From Duncaniella sp. (GTDB lineage Bacteria; Bacteroidota; Bacteroidia; Bacteroidales; Muribaculaceae): DNA of 64,000 bases. The stretch spans positions 1,606,620 through 1,670,619 of the forward strand of contig JAMPEV010000001.1 in assembly GCA_023664955.1 (NCBI GenBank), in the 5' to 3' direction. This document shows, one piece after another, positions 9,396 to 17,694 of the stretch. Numbering within the stretch: the stretch's first letter is position 1; every line of letters starts with the position of its first letter. Position numbers and translations under genes: made by a program. The notes under the pieces are model-generated. The model had not been told where the DNA came from and ran no database searches. It saw nothing but the letters and a program-made list of their open reading frames with translations.

Positions 9396-11651
9396 ATGCT
9401 TAATTTCATTCTACTAAGTGTAACAGCCGCCAGTGAGGAGTTTAATGTCGACGGTTTGATTCGAGATTTGGCGTTCATCCTCATTCTTGGGGCAGTTACC
9501 ACACTACTTTTCAAATGGTTAAAACAACCGGTAGTATTGGGATATATCGTTGCAGGTTTTCTTGCCAGCCCGAATTTCGAATACCTGCCATCGGTAACTA
9601 CAGAAGCAAACATAGATTTTTGGGCACAGATCGGTATTGTGATTCTGCTTTTCTCTCTCGGTCTTGAATTCAGCTTCAAAAAGCTTGTCAACGCAGGAGG
9701 CTCAGCAGTGGTAACTGCGTTGTTCATCGTATGCGGCATGATGGGTGCAGGATTTGCCGTGGGACACTTCCTCGGCTTTTCCAATATCAACTCCCTATTC
9801 CTTGGCGGCATGCTCTCAATGTCATCAACAACGATTATCATAAAGGCTTTTACCGACCTAAATTTAAGATACAAGAAGTTTGCATCCTTAGTGTTTGCAG
9901 TCCTTATCGTGGAAGACCTTTTTGCTGTGTTAATGATGGTTATTCTGTCATCAATAGCCATCAACAACAGTGTGGAAGGAGGTGAAATGCTTTTTAGCAT
10001 AGGCAAACTGTTGTTTTTCTTGATTATATGGTTTGCCGTCGGCGTTTTCATTCTTCCGTCGTTCCTCAACTCGTCAAGAAAATTCCTCAACAGTGAGACT
10101 CTACTGATTGTCTCGATGGGACTTTGCTTAGGGATGGCCGTATTCTCAGTGGCATGCGGATTTTCTCTTGCACTTGGAGCATTCGTGATGGGATCAATTT
10201 TGGCAGGGACAAGTTTTGCCGAAAGAATAGAGCGTGTCACTATGCCGGTTAAGGATTTATTCGGATCGGTGTTCTTTATCTCAGTCGGCATGATGGTTAA
10301 TCCCGATGTCATTGTCGAGTATTGGGTACCGATATTGATACTCTCCCTCGTGGTAATTGTGGGGATGATAATCTTCGGCACATTCGGAATGCTACTTACA
10401 GGTCAATCTCTGAGGGTTGCGATTGAATCTGGATTCTCACTGACACAAATAGGTGAATTCGCTTTCATCATCGCATCCTTAGGTATGTCGCTCGGAGTCC
10501 TCGAACCACAGATTTATCCAATCGTGGTGGCCGTATCAGTTATCACTACATTCACCACACCTTATTTTATAAGGATGGCTGACCCGACCTATAATTTCAT
10601 CGAAAGCCACTTACCCCGCCGGCTCCATTTCCTTATCGACCGATACACCACAAGCGCATCAACCTCTCAAAACGCTGTGAAAGAGCTTTGGGGGTCACTA
10701 TTCCGTCGCTACCTTTGGAGAGTGGTTCTATATTCGATTGTTTGTATCGCAATTTCAATAATCTGTCTGGAGTTCCTGAAGCCCCTCCTTGTTCATATAT
10801 TCCCCAGCTGGGGCAAGTTCTTCACAGCAGTGATTGCGCTTATACTGATGGCTCCATTCCTCATGGCACTTACATATCCGGCATCAAAACGGACAGAACG
10901 GCAAAGACTTTTGGCTGCAAATGCAAAGTTTGATGTTCCGCTCCATATCATGACAATTGTTCGTCTTTTGATTGCTATGGTAATTATCGTATACCTGCTT
11001 AGTTCTATCTACTCAATGCTTGTTGGGTGGACATTCGGCGTAGCTCTATTCATCCTGTTACTTTTATCCTTCTCTAAGAATGTGCGCAAGCGTATGAACC
11101 GCATCGAGTCACGTTTCCTTGACAACCTCAACGAAAGGGAGCTCCGCAGAAGCGGTGCTAAGAACAACCTTGTATCTAACATGCACCTAGCATACATGAC
11201 AGTGGGTTACGATTGTCCTTTCGTCGGCGAACAGTTGAAAAACTCTTCACTTCGCACCAAGTACGGAGTCTCAATCTCTTCAATCCAGCGCGGCAATAAT
11301 GTGATAATGGTTCCTGGAGCTGATGCAAGGATATTCCCTGGTGACGTGCTTGGAGTTATTGGCACTGATGAGGAGATTCAGAAGCTTCTCCCCGTGGTAG
11401 AAGCAGAATCGAGTGAAAATTCCGACACTACACCCGGTGATATCAAATTCACAAGCGTGCGACTGAGTGACAACTCACCGTTAATTGGCAAAAACATTGT
11501 AACTTCACGATTCCGCGACACATACGAATCGCTCCTCGTGGCAGTGCAGCGAGGCGAAGAATATTTGCAACCTGATGCCAATGTCACGTTTACCCCTGGC
11601 GATGTACTTTGGGTGGTAAGCGATGTCAATCGACTTGCATCAATGAGCTAA
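9396..11651 (+). CDS. CPA2-type cation:proton antiporter with two TrkA-C domains
   Basis: 751 residues. Residues about 20-395 are the Na+/H+ exchanger-type membrane domain with KQPVVLGYIVAGF, LFSLGLEFSFKKL, SMSSTTIIIKAF and SVFFISVGMMVNPD, as in KefB and related K+/H+ antiporters. A second membrane block of about four helices covers 430-560. Two RCK_C (TrkA-C) ligand-binding domains follow (about 610-675 and 685-751, each with a PGD near the end). The NAD-binding TrkA-N domain found in true KefB/KefC is absent. Probable role: K+ or Na+ export and pH control at the inner membrane, gated by a ligand of the TrkA-C domains. Neighbours are mgtC-like and pseudokinase genes. Confidence 0.9.
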   Translation: MLNFILLSVTAASEEFNVDGLIRDLAFILILGAVTTLLFKWLKQPVVLGYIVAGFLASPNFEYLPSVTTEANIDFWAQIGIVILLFSLGLEFSFKKLVNAGGSAVVTALFIVCGMMGAGFAVGHFLGFSNINSLFLGGMLSMSSTTIIIKAFTDLNLRYKKFASLVFAVLIVEDLFAVLMMVILSSIAINNSVEGGEMLFSIGKLLFFLIIWFAVGVFILPSFLNSSRKFLNSETLLIVSMGLCLGMAVFSVACGFSLALGAFVMGSILAGTSFAERIERVTMPVKDLFGSVFFISVGMMVNPDVIVEYWVPILILSLVVIVGMIIFGTFGMLLTGQSLRVAIESGFSLTQIGEFAFIIASLGMSLGVLEPQIYPIVVAVSVITTFTTPYFIRMADPTYNFIESHLPRRLHFLIDRYTTSASTSQNAVKELWGSLFRRYLWRVVLYSIVCIAISIICLEFLKPLLVHIFPSWGKFFTAVIALILMAPFLMALTYPASKRTERQRLLAANAKFDVPLHIMTIVRLLIAMVIIVYLLSSIYSMLVGWTFGVALFILLLLSFSKNVRKRMNRIESRFLDNLNERELRRSGAKNNLVSNMHLAYMTVGYDCPFVGEQLKNSSLRTKYGVSISSIQRGNNVIMVPGADARIFPGDVLGVIGTDEEIQKLLPVVEAESSENSDTTPGDIKFTSVRLSDNSPLIGKNIVTSRFRDTYESLLVAVQRGEEYLQPDANVTFTPGDVLWVVSDVNRLASMS

Positions 11652-11715
11652 ATTCTACCAGATAAGTAAGTGATTATTAAAGTTATATTAACCTCTAAAT
11701 TACCTTTCAGGAGAT

Positions 11716-12777
11716 ATGACAGCCATAAACGGACTCCCAATAGGAACAATAATCCATGGCGAACGCTATGACTACGAAATTCTCTATCATAAAAGTCAGG
11801 ACGGTTTTGGTATCCTTTATGCTGCAAAGGTGATAGGTAGAAAAGGCGAAGCCGACCCTATCAAACCATCGAATCAGATGGTTATGATGAGGGAATTCTT
11901 TATGAATCGTTGCTCAACACGCGATGAGGATGGTTGCACAGTCTCAACTCCCGACGAGCTTGCGCCTACGGTAAATAATTTTTATGAGGCTTTTAAATAT
12001 GCATCCGAAAGGTGTTTGCAAGCCACAAGAGAAGCCGGTTTAGGAATCATTCATGTCAAGGAAGTTGTAAGTCAGCATAACACATCCTATTATGTGGTTG
12101 AATTTCTTGGCGGAGAACCGTTAGATGAATATATAAAGAAGAACGGACCGCTATCTGCACATGAAGCCTTTAAATTGATGAAACCGATTTTTACTGATTT
12201 AAAGATGCTTCATGTATTTCGTATCATGCACGCCGACATATACCCGCGTCATTTCCGGATTATCACTGAAGGAGGGGAAAAAAGGATGCTACTTTACTCC
12301 CTATATGCATCAAAGCACTTCGACGACAATAATCAACCCGTAATCACTACACCCATCCTCGTGTGTCGCAAAGGGTATGCTCCCCCGGAGCAGTATAATC
12401 CGATTGAAACTTTTATCCCCCAGCTTGATATCTATGCTATAGCAGCTGTAATGGTATTCATGCTTTCAGGGAAGAATTTACCCGATTCAAGGATTCTCAC
12501 AGAGAAAGAGATTCGCGAAACACTGCCTCCCACCCTACCTGAATCCCTCACCTCTACACTTATCAGCGCTCTTGACCCTAACATCACCAACCGTCCATCA
12601 AGCATAATCTCTTTTTCGAAGGATTTAACAGATTATTTTGAGTCTGACAATCAAGATAGTAAGTCAAGAGACAGGCGTAGTTACAATATCGATATTGACA
12701 CTCCGTTGGGTGTTACGCCAATCAAGAATCATAACTTTTTCCAACGGTTAAGCTTATTTTTCCGGCGCCGTCACTAA
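11716..12777 (+). CDS. Degenerate serine/threonine protein kinase (probable pseudokinase)
   Basis: 353 residues with a kinase fold over about 15-310. The family pattern is clear: glycine loop remnant QDGFGILY (28-35), a MREFF segment where the family has VAIKEFF, so the ATP-anchoring Lys is Arg59, YYVVEFLGGEPLDEY (hinge), HADIYPRHF in place of HRDxKPxN (catalytic Asp about 174 kept; Lys and Asn lost), LYSLYASK where DFG should be, and an intact GYAPPEQY (APE region) followed by LDIYAIAAVM. Loss of Lys, Asn and DFG argues against normal phosphotransfer. The C-terminus ends in a basic-aromatic stretch FFQRLSLFFRRRH that could bind membrane. It sits 64 bases after the antiporter. A residual or non-canonical kinase activity cannot be excluded. 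Confidence 0.8.
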   Translation: MTAINGLPIGTIIHGERYDYEILYHKSQDGFGILYAAKVIGRKGEADPIKPSNQMVMMREFFMNRCSTRDEDGCTVSTPDELAPTVNNFYEAFKYASERCLQATREAGLGIIHVKEVVSQHNTSYYVVEFLGGEPLDEYIKKNGPLSAHEAFKLMKPIFTDLKMLHVFRIMHADIYPRHFRIITEGGEKRMLLYSLYASKHFDDNNQPVITTPILVCRKGYAPPEQYNPIETFIPQLDIYAIAAVMVFMLSGKNLPDSRILTEKEIRETLPPTLPESLTSTLISALDPNITNRPSSIISFSKDLTDYFESDNQDSKSRDRRSYNIDIDTPLGVTPIKNHNFFQRLSLFFRRRH

Positions 12778-12812
12778 TAAGTTAAAATTTAAGAAATATT
12801 TTTAACTGAATT

Positions 12813-12843
12813 TTTGATGTTAGTTTGAAATATACTACCTTTA
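12813..12843 (+). promoter_or_regulatory. Promoter of the YtxH gene pair
   Basis: TTTG at 12813-12816, 19 bases, then TACCTTTA at 12836-12843, one mismatch to TAnnTTTG. The leader would be about 90 bases, long enough for the structured element at 12857-12909. Confidence 0.55.
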
Positions 12844-12856
12844 TGGTGTTAAAAAA

Positions 12857-12909
12857 ATTATACCGGCACATGAACATAATCCTTGCTGGTTTGTTAATAA
12901 AGGTATAAT
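12857..12909 (+). promoter_or_regulatory. Possible leader hairpin before the YtxH genes
   Basis: ATTATACC (12857-12864) is the exact reverse complement of GGTATAAT (12902-12909). Inside, CCGGC and GCTGG can extend the pairing. It lies between the promoter and the first ATG and has no T tract, so it would act in the leader RNA rather than as a terminator. No known riboswitch class is recognised. Confidence 0.35.
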
Positions 12910-12937
12910 GTAATACTAACCTTTTAAATAACATAAA

Positions 12938-13135
12938 ATGAAAGCTTTAAACATCGTATTAGCAGTAGTCGGTGGTGCCATCGCAGGTGCCGCAGTTGGC
13001 TTGCTCCTCGCACCCGAAAAAGGGGAAGATACTCGCAAGAACATCGTTAAGTACCTCGAAAGCAAGGGTATCAAGCTTCAGAAGAGCAAACTCGAAGAAC
13101 TCGCTGACGAAATTGCTGACGAACTTAAGAAGTAA
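12938..13135 (+). CDS. YtxH-domain small membrane protein (first copy)
   Basis: 65 residues: one glycine/alanine-rich transmembrane helix (residues 5-24, VLAVVGGAIAGAAVGLLLAP), the YtxH hallmark APEKGEDTRK, then an amphipathic Lys/Glu helix. YtxH proteins are general-stress proteins of unknown mechanism. A paralogue follows 48 bases later with the same plan (GGAVVGAGAALLFAPEKGED), so the pair arose by duplication. The pair shares a promoter and is followed by a terminator. Confidence 0.88.
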   Translation: MKALNIVLAVVGGAIAGAAVGLLLAPEKGEDTRKNIVKYLESKGIKLQKSKLEELADEIADELKK

Positions 13136-13183
13136 TTATCGCCACACATCAACGAATTACTAACACCTAAAACTCACAACATT

Positions 13184-13381
13184 ATGTCAAACTTGTCAAT
13201 CCTTTACGCATTTATCGGCGGGGCTGTTGTAGGTGCAGGAGCTGCCCTACTTTTCGCACCTGAAAAAGGTGAAGATGTTCGCAATCGTATTGCCGAACTC
13301 CTTCGCAAGAAAGGAATCCTCTGTTCTGACAACGAGATCGATGCTCTCGTAGAACAGCTCACCACTGAAATTGACGATTAA
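13184..13381 (+). CDS. YtxH-domain small membrane protein (second copy)
   Basis: 65 residues, same length as the first copy. A transmembrane helix at about 5-24, the APEKGEDVRN motif, then a short amphipathic helix ending in acidic residues (TEIDD). The C-terminal halves of the two copies differ in charge: basic KKSKLEEL-type in the first, acidic here. They may therefore pair with different partners. An intrinsic terminator starts 11 bases after the stop. Confidence 0.88.
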   Translation: MSNLSILYAFIGGAVVGAGAALLFAPEKGEDVRNRIAELLRKKGILCSDNEIDALVEQLTTEIDD

Positions 13382-13391
13382 CGCATGATAC

Positions 13392-13437
13392 AAGCATTCC
13401 GTCATCTTGTCAATTGATGAGATGACGGATGCTTTTT
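13392..13437 (+). terminator. Intrinsic terminator after the YtxH pair
   Basis: AAGCATTCCGTCATC pairs with GATGACGGATGCTT, with one bulged T, followed by a run of five T. It lies between the second YtxH gene and the holin-like gene, so read-through or a second promoter would be needed to join the two pairs in one transcript. Confidence 0.8.
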
Positions 13438-13459
13438 GTTATAGACATTCTCTAATATT

Positions 13460-13801
13460 ATGGCTGACAAAGAGAACCAGTTACATTCGTTTTGGATTGA
13501 GTTGAGTAATACGCTAAAGCTCAATGTCGATTACGCTAAGCTAACCGCAGTGGAAAAGCTAACCGTGCTTTTTACCACTGTGGCATTAGCATTAGTTAGC
13601 CTTGTGCTCGTCACAGCAATACTCTTCTTCCTTTCTCTCGCCATTGCTTGGTGGATTGCTGAAGGTATAGGAATAGCTTGGGCTTACTGTATATTATTCG
13701 GTTTCTACCTCCTGCTTCTTATTCTGATAATAGTATTCAGAAAGCGGTTGATAATCAACCCAATCGCCGGATTTGTATCACGGCTTTTCTTTAAGAACTG
13801 A
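13460..13801 (+). CDS. Holin-X / YqjE-like small membrane protein
   Basis: 113 residues with a soluble amphipathic N-terminus (about 1-38) and two long transmembrane helices (about 40-65 and 68-95) separated by the tight turn EGIGIAW, ending in a basic tail. This matches the phage_holin_3_6 (Actinobacterial holin-X) family, which in non-phage settings is a stress-associated membrane protein as in yqjD-yqjE-yqjK of enterobacteria. There are no phage genes nearby, so a lytic role is unlikely. It follows the YtxH genes and precedes a small basic protein, the same order as the enterobacterial module. Confidence 0.75.
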   Translation: MADKENQLHSFWIELSNTLKLNVDYAKLTAVEKLTVLFTTVALALVSLVLVTAILFFLSLAIAWWIAEGIGIAWAYCILFGFYLLLLILIIVFRKRLIINPIAGFVSRLFFKN

Positions 13802-13821
13802 CTCCTAACATTCAGTCCACT

Positions 13822-14097
13822 ATGAGCGAAAGAAAATTATTACCCCACGAGAAGGAAAATTGGACGGGATATACCCTCGACGAGATTCGATACCTTCGAG
13901 CCTACACTGCCGCCCGCATGGAGATTAACCGTGACCATTTGCGTAGGAACTTCTCTAGCGTAAAGAATTTCAGCGCATTCCCGACCAAGGGAATGTTCGG
14001 TAAGATTCTCGGAACTTTAAGCTATTTGGATATAGCTGTCATGACTTTCCGAATAGGCAGCAAGGTGTTCAAAACCGTCAAACGTTTACGCCGTTAG
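13822..14097 (+). CDS. Small basic protein of unknown function, YqjK-like position
   Basis: 91 residues, not recognised. The N-terminal half is charged (LLPHEKENWTGYTLDEIRYLR). The middle has many Arg, Lys and Phe. The C-terminal part has a weakly hydrophobic segment (LGTLSYLDIAVMTFRIG) and ends in KTVKRLRR. It lies 20 bases after the holin-X-like gene and is probably translated from the same message. By position it resembles YqjK of the yqjCDEK stress module; sequence similarity is not claimed. Confidence 0.7.
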   Translation: MSERKLLPHEKENWTGYTLDEIRYLRAYTAARMEINRDHLRRNFSSVKNFSAFPTKGMFGKILGTLSYLDIAVMTFRIGSKVFKTVKRLRR

Positions 14098-14146
14098 CAG
14101 TAAACCCTATTTTAAATAATTCATACACATTAGAAACAATAAGTAA

Positions 14147-14992
14147 GTGAACGATTATGTAGAAGTACGTCTGGAGCTCTCACCATGTGAGGAGATGTAC
14201 ACCGATGTCCTTGCCGCTCTGCTCGCCGACGCAGGGTTTGAAAGTTTTGTGCCTGATAATGAAGGTATGACTGCGTACATAAAAGCAGAGTTGTATACCG
14301 ACCAAAGTCTTGGCGATGCACTTTCGACATTCCCCTTCGAATGTGAAATCAAGAAAACTGCCAAAATCGTAGAAGGACAGGACTGGAACAAGGAATGGGA
14401 AAAGAACTATTTCCAACCCATAGTTATCGATAATAAATGCGTAATCCACAGTTCCTTTCATAAGGATATACCAGAATGCCGATACGACATCGTGATTGAC
14501 CCCAAAATGGCATTCGGGACAGGACATCATTCCACTACGAGCCTCATCCTGCGTCAGTTACTATCTATGAATCTGCAGGGGCTTAACGTAGTTGACATGG
14601 GGACCGGAACAGGTATATTAGCTATTCTTGCCTCAATGAGAGGAGCAAAACGCATCGATGCCATCGAAATTGACGAGTTCGCCTATAGGAATGCCTGTGA
14701 AAATCTGCGTCTTAACAATGCAGAAATTGTCAATATACACCTCGGAGATGCGTCCTTTCTTGTCGGAATAAAAGATGTTAATCTTTTCATCGCCAACATT
14801 AACCGGAATATCATTACTTCCGACTTGGCTGCCTACGTTGCCACCCTTGCATCTGGAGCCACAATGCTTTTGAGCGGCTTCTACGAATCCGACATCCCCG
14901 TGGTGATGGAAGTTGCCAGCTCTCTGGGGCTTAAGTATGTATCCCACACCGTCGATAAAAATTGGGCTTGTCTGAAACTCCAAGTCGAATAA
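14147..14992 (+). CDS. prmA: Ribosomal protein L11 methyltransferase
   Basis: 281 residues, class I SAM methyltransferase that trimethylates ribosomal protein L11. An N-terminal substrate-recognition domain of about 100 residues (DYVEVRLELSPCEE, LADAGFESFVPD) is followed by the catalytic domain with AFGTGHHSTT and the SAM motif VVDMGTGTGILAI; NINRNI is the later catalytic loop. The start is GTG at 14147: an in-frame stop lies immediately before it (TAA at 14144), and the family N-terminus begins here, so no ATG start fits. Confidence 0.94.
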   Translation: MNDYVEVRLELSPCEEMYTDVLAALLADAGFESFVPDNEGMTAYIKAELYTDQSLGDALSTFPFECEIKKTAKIVEGQDWNKEWEKNYFQPIVIDNKCVIHSSFHKDIPECRYDIVIDPKMAFGTGHHSTTSLILRQLLSMNLQGLNVVDMGTGTGILAILASMRGAKRIDAIEIDEFAYRNACENLRLNNAEIVNIHLGDASFLVGIKDVNLFIANINRNIITSDLAAYVATLASGATMLLSGFYESDIPVVMEVASSLGLKYVSHTVDKNWACLKLQVE

Positions 14993-15076
14993 CGTTGACG
15001 AAAACATACCAATTCCAACACCGGTATTTATTAGATGCAATTGGCACTCTTGAAAGAACCCTTAAATATTATAAAA

Positions 15077-15103
15077 ATGTTGTAAAAATATGTTTTACAA
15101 CAT
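15077..15103. promoter_or_regulatory. Perfect inverted repeat upstream of sulP, candidate operator
   Basis: ATGTTGTAAAA and TTTTACAACAT are exact reverse complements with a 5-base spacer. It ends 30 bases before the -7 box at 15134, covering the region just upstream of the expected -33 site. It has no T tract and is 85 bases beyond the prmA stop, so I prefer an operator over a terminator. Confidence 0.55.
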
Positions 15104-15133
15104 AAAATATTATGATATTTTAAGATTTATTTG

Positions 15134-15141
15134 TACTTTTG
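15134..15141 (+). promoter_or_regulatory. -7 box of the sulP promoter
   Basis: TACTTTTG matches TAnnTTTG. The predicted leader to the ATG at 15251 is about 100 bases. I found no clear -33 TTTG; the region upstream holds the palindrome at 15077-15103, which would fit activator-dependent control. Confidence 0.55.
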
Positions 15142-15250
15142 CGGCATAATTCGGCAACGTGCTTGCTGACATCACGTTCTATTATTATGATAGTTGGCCC
15201 ATTCAACTCACATAATCAACTGAAATTCACCACAATAAGGTATAATAAAA

Positions 15251-16930
15251 ATGACTCTTTCAGGTTCTATTGACTTCAAGCCGAAATTGATTTCCGCTTT
15301 AAGTCACTATTCAATGGAAAAATTTAAAAGCGACATCATCGCCGGAATAGTTGTCGGCATTGTCGCTCTTCCTCTCGCAATTGCTTTCGGTATCGCCAGC
15401 GGTGTAAGCCCTACAATCGGTCTTATCACTGCAATAATTGGCGGTTTCATTGTATCAGTCGCCGGCGGTTGCTCAGTGCAAATCGGAGGACCGACAGGCG
15501 CATTTATAGTAATCGTCTACAACATCATAGCCACCTACGGACTTGAAGGACTAGCGATTGCAACATTCATGGCCGGATTAATCCTCGTGGCTCTCGGCCT
15601 GTTCCACTTAGGCACCGTGATAAAATTTATCCCCTATCCAATCGTTGTTGGATTCACAGCCGGTATCGCTCTCACGATTTTCTCAACTCAGATGAACGAC
15701 TTCTTCGGTCTCGGACTGAAAAATGTGCCCAGCGAATTTATTCCGAAATGGGGAGTATACTTGTCAAATTTCGGCAATATCAACTGGACAACTCTTTGTG
15801 TGGGTCTCGTGTCACTTTTCATCATTATAATCACACCGAAAATTTCCCGCCGACTTCCCGGGGCTCTTTTGGCAATCATTATAGTTACGGCAATTGTGAC
15901 CCTCGTTCCCGGGCTTCACGTTGAGACTATCGGTGATCGCTTCGGGAATCTACCCACAGACATCCCACAGCCCCACGGCTTCGAGCTATCTATGGCTACT
16001 ATCAACAGCCTTCTCCCCTCAGCCTTCACCATTGCGATTCTTGGTGCTATAGAGTCGCTCCTCTCCGCTACCGTGGCCGACGGCGTGACCGGCTCACGCA
16101 CAAATAGTAACACCGAGCTAATGGGACAAGGACTTGCCAACATCATTGTGCCATTCTTTGGCGGAATTCCTGTAACAGGTGCTATCGCCCGCACCATGAC
16201 CAATATCACCAATGGCGGTCGTACCCCCGTGGCCGGCGTTATACATGCGATTGTGCTTCTTCTCATCTACCTTTTCCTCATGCCTCTAATCAACCTCGTG
16301 CCGATGGCTTGTCTCGCAGCAGTGCTGATAATGGTTAGTTATAACATGAGCGGGTGGCGCACAATACGCGGCATACTTAAGAATCCAAAGAGCGATGTCT
16401 CTGTACTCGCAGTCACATTCCTACTAACAGTGATTTTCGACCTCACCATCGCCATAGAGATGGGTCTGCTGCTTGCAATCATCCTCTTCCTCCGCCGTGT
16501 AATGGAGAACACCCAAATCAAAGTATACTCCGAACAGCTCGATATTGCTGAAGGATCTGAAACCACAATCCACGAAGTGCTCAACGTCAATCCCGGCGTT
16601 GAAGTATACGAGATTGACGGTCCATTCTTCTTCGGTGTAGCAACAAAGTTTGACGAACTCATGAGAAGCACCATGGGCGAGAAGCCAAAAGTGCGCATCA
16701 TCCGTATGCGCAAAGTGCCCTTCATTGATTCCACCGGTATTCACAACCTTGAAATCCTGATCAAATCGTCCCATCAGGAAGGAATCGAAGTGGTACTCTC
16801 CGGTGTGAATGAGAATGTCCGCACAGCCCTCGAACATGCAGGCGTCAACCACCTTGTAGGCGACGAACACATCTGCGACCACATAACCAAGGCCGTCAAG
16901 ATGGCCAACAAACTCGCCCCGGTAGTATAG
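15251..16930 (+). CDS. SulP-family anion transporter with STAS domain
   Basis: 559 residues. Residues about 20-410 form the 12-14-helix SLC26/SulP membrane domain, with the signature ALPLAIAFGIASGVSP, VAGGCSVQIGGPTGAFIVI in the substrate-site helices, and GGIPVTGAIARTMTNI. A cytoplasmic STAS domain follows (about 435-550), with VRIIRMRKVPFIDSTG, including the Asp-Ser-Thr-Gly loop typical of this domain. Transported ion (sulfate, bicarbonate, dicarboxylate) cannot be told from sequence. The gene is monocistronic, with a -7 box and a perfect palindrome upstream. Confidence 0.92.
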   Translation: MTLSGSIDFKPKLISALSHYSMEKFKSDIIAGIVVGIVALPLAIAFGIASGVSPTIGLITAIIGGFIVSVAGGCSVQIGGPTGAFIVIVYNIIATYGLEGLAIATFMAGLILVALGLFHLGTVIKFIPYPIVVGFTAGIALTIFSTQMNDFFGLGLKNVPSEFIPKWGVYLSNFGNINWTTLCVGLVSLFIIIITPKISRRLPGALLAIIIVTAIVTLVPGLHVETIGDRFGNLPTDIPQPHGFELSMATINSLLPSAFTIAILGAIESLLSATVADGVTGSRTNSNTELMGQGLANIIVPFFGGIPVTGAIARTMTNITNGGRTPVAGVIHAIVLLLIYLFLMPLINLVPMACLAAVLIMVSYNMSGWRTIRGILKNPKSDVSVLAVTFLLTVIFDLTIAIEMGLLLAIILFLRRVMENTQIKVYSEQLDIAEGSETTIHEVLNVNPGVEVYEIDGPFFFGVATKFDELMRSTMGEKPKVRIIRMRKVPFIDSTGIHNLEILIKSSHQEGIEVVLSGVNENVRTALEHAGVNHLVGDEHICDHITKAVKMANKLAPVV

Positions 16931-17096
16931 GTACACACAACAATGACCTGAGAAATTATTCCAGATCGCCCACCATATGTTAATCAATGTTAAATAAGCT
17001 TCAAGCTCTTAAACTTTTTTTCGTTTATTCTTGTTGTGAAAGTTAAAGATAAGAATGGGACAATAACTCAAATTATTTACCAATTAAAATTTATTT

Positions 17097-17501
17097 ATGA
17101 CTTCACGCATCGAATTGCTCGTAAAAAGCACCGTATTGAATTTTTTAGCGATCATTTTCATTATCGGAAACCTCTCTTATGTAATCTCCGACAGTTCAGT
17201 TGCAGCCAACATCGAATTAATGTCGTTGGTCGGCATAATGGTCTACCTTGCATGGTTCTTTACAGCAAAGCCACAGTCAGTCCACACAAGCCTTTGGGTA
17301 AGCCGTTGCGCCTGTGGTATCTTTTGGATCACACTTATGGCAGTTGGTTTTGAAATTGAAATGCCGATGCTCCTCTGGATCGTATCAGCAGCCGCATCTA
17401 TCACTTTCATAGGGTTCGCCTTAAACGAGAGCTACTCTTCATTAAACCAAGTGGAACTTGAAATGGAGATGGAGCGCGTGAAAGATATAAACGAAGAATA
17501 G
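17097..17501 (+). CDS. Small membrane protein of unknown function
   Basis: 134 residues, not recognised. Four hydrophobic segments are visible (about 13-32, 40-58, 67-88 and 91-108), followed by a strongly acidic cytoplasmic-type tail (VELEMEMERVKDINEE). There is no signal peptide cleavage site and no known motif. It lies 166 bases after the SulP gene on the same strand. The start is the ATG at 17097, preceded by an AT-rich stretch with no purine-rich ribosome site. Confidence 0.7.
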   Translation: MTSRIELLVKSTVLNFLAIIFIIGNLSYVISDSSVAANIELMSLVGIMVYLAWFFTAKPQSVHTSLWVSRCACGIFWITLMAVGFEIEMPMLLWIVSAAASITFIGFALNESYSSLNQVELEMEMERVKDINEE

Positions 17502-17632
17502 ATTTAATCCTTGTCATATGTTACAATCCCACATTCCAAACGCTTTTCATCGTATAAATATATAGTAACATTGACAGACAACACACTATAAGATAGTATT
17601 TGGGTCATACTGCATATTCGGATTTTAGTGGA
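17502..17632. other. Non-coding stretch before a strong terminator
   Basis: About 130 bases separate the small membrane protein gene from a strong terminator at 17633. No open frame, tRNA fold or TAnnTTTG box is visible. It is either a long 3' untranslated region or could hold a small RNA ending at that terminator. Confidence 0.35.
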
Positions 17633-17669
17633 GCTCGCAGCCGGTTATTCCCGGTTGCGAGCATTTTTT
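17633..17669 (+). terminator. Strong intrinsic terminator
   Basis: GCTCGCAGCCGG pairs with CCGGTTGCGAGC (12 base pairs with one G-U) around the loop TTATTC, followed by six T at 17664-17669. It closes the transcript of the gene at 17097-17501 or of an RNA encoded between them. Confidence 0.85.
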
Positions 17670-17694
17670 AGTGAACGTAAAAAAATCTCGGATT

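Noticed and set aside
9371-10381. A 336-codon open frame on the minus strand opposite the antiporter gene
   Set aside because: Its product is rich in Ile, Thr, Arg and Pro with no domain, and it mirrors the codon pattern of a well-supported membrane protein on the other strand.
13460-13801. Holin-like gene as a sign of a prophage
   Set aside because: No phage structural, integrase or lysis genes are nearby; the context is the YtxH stress-type module.
16424-16987. A 187-codon minus-strand open frame over the STAS end of sulP
   Set aside because: It is antisense to a conserved domain and has no promoter or family match.
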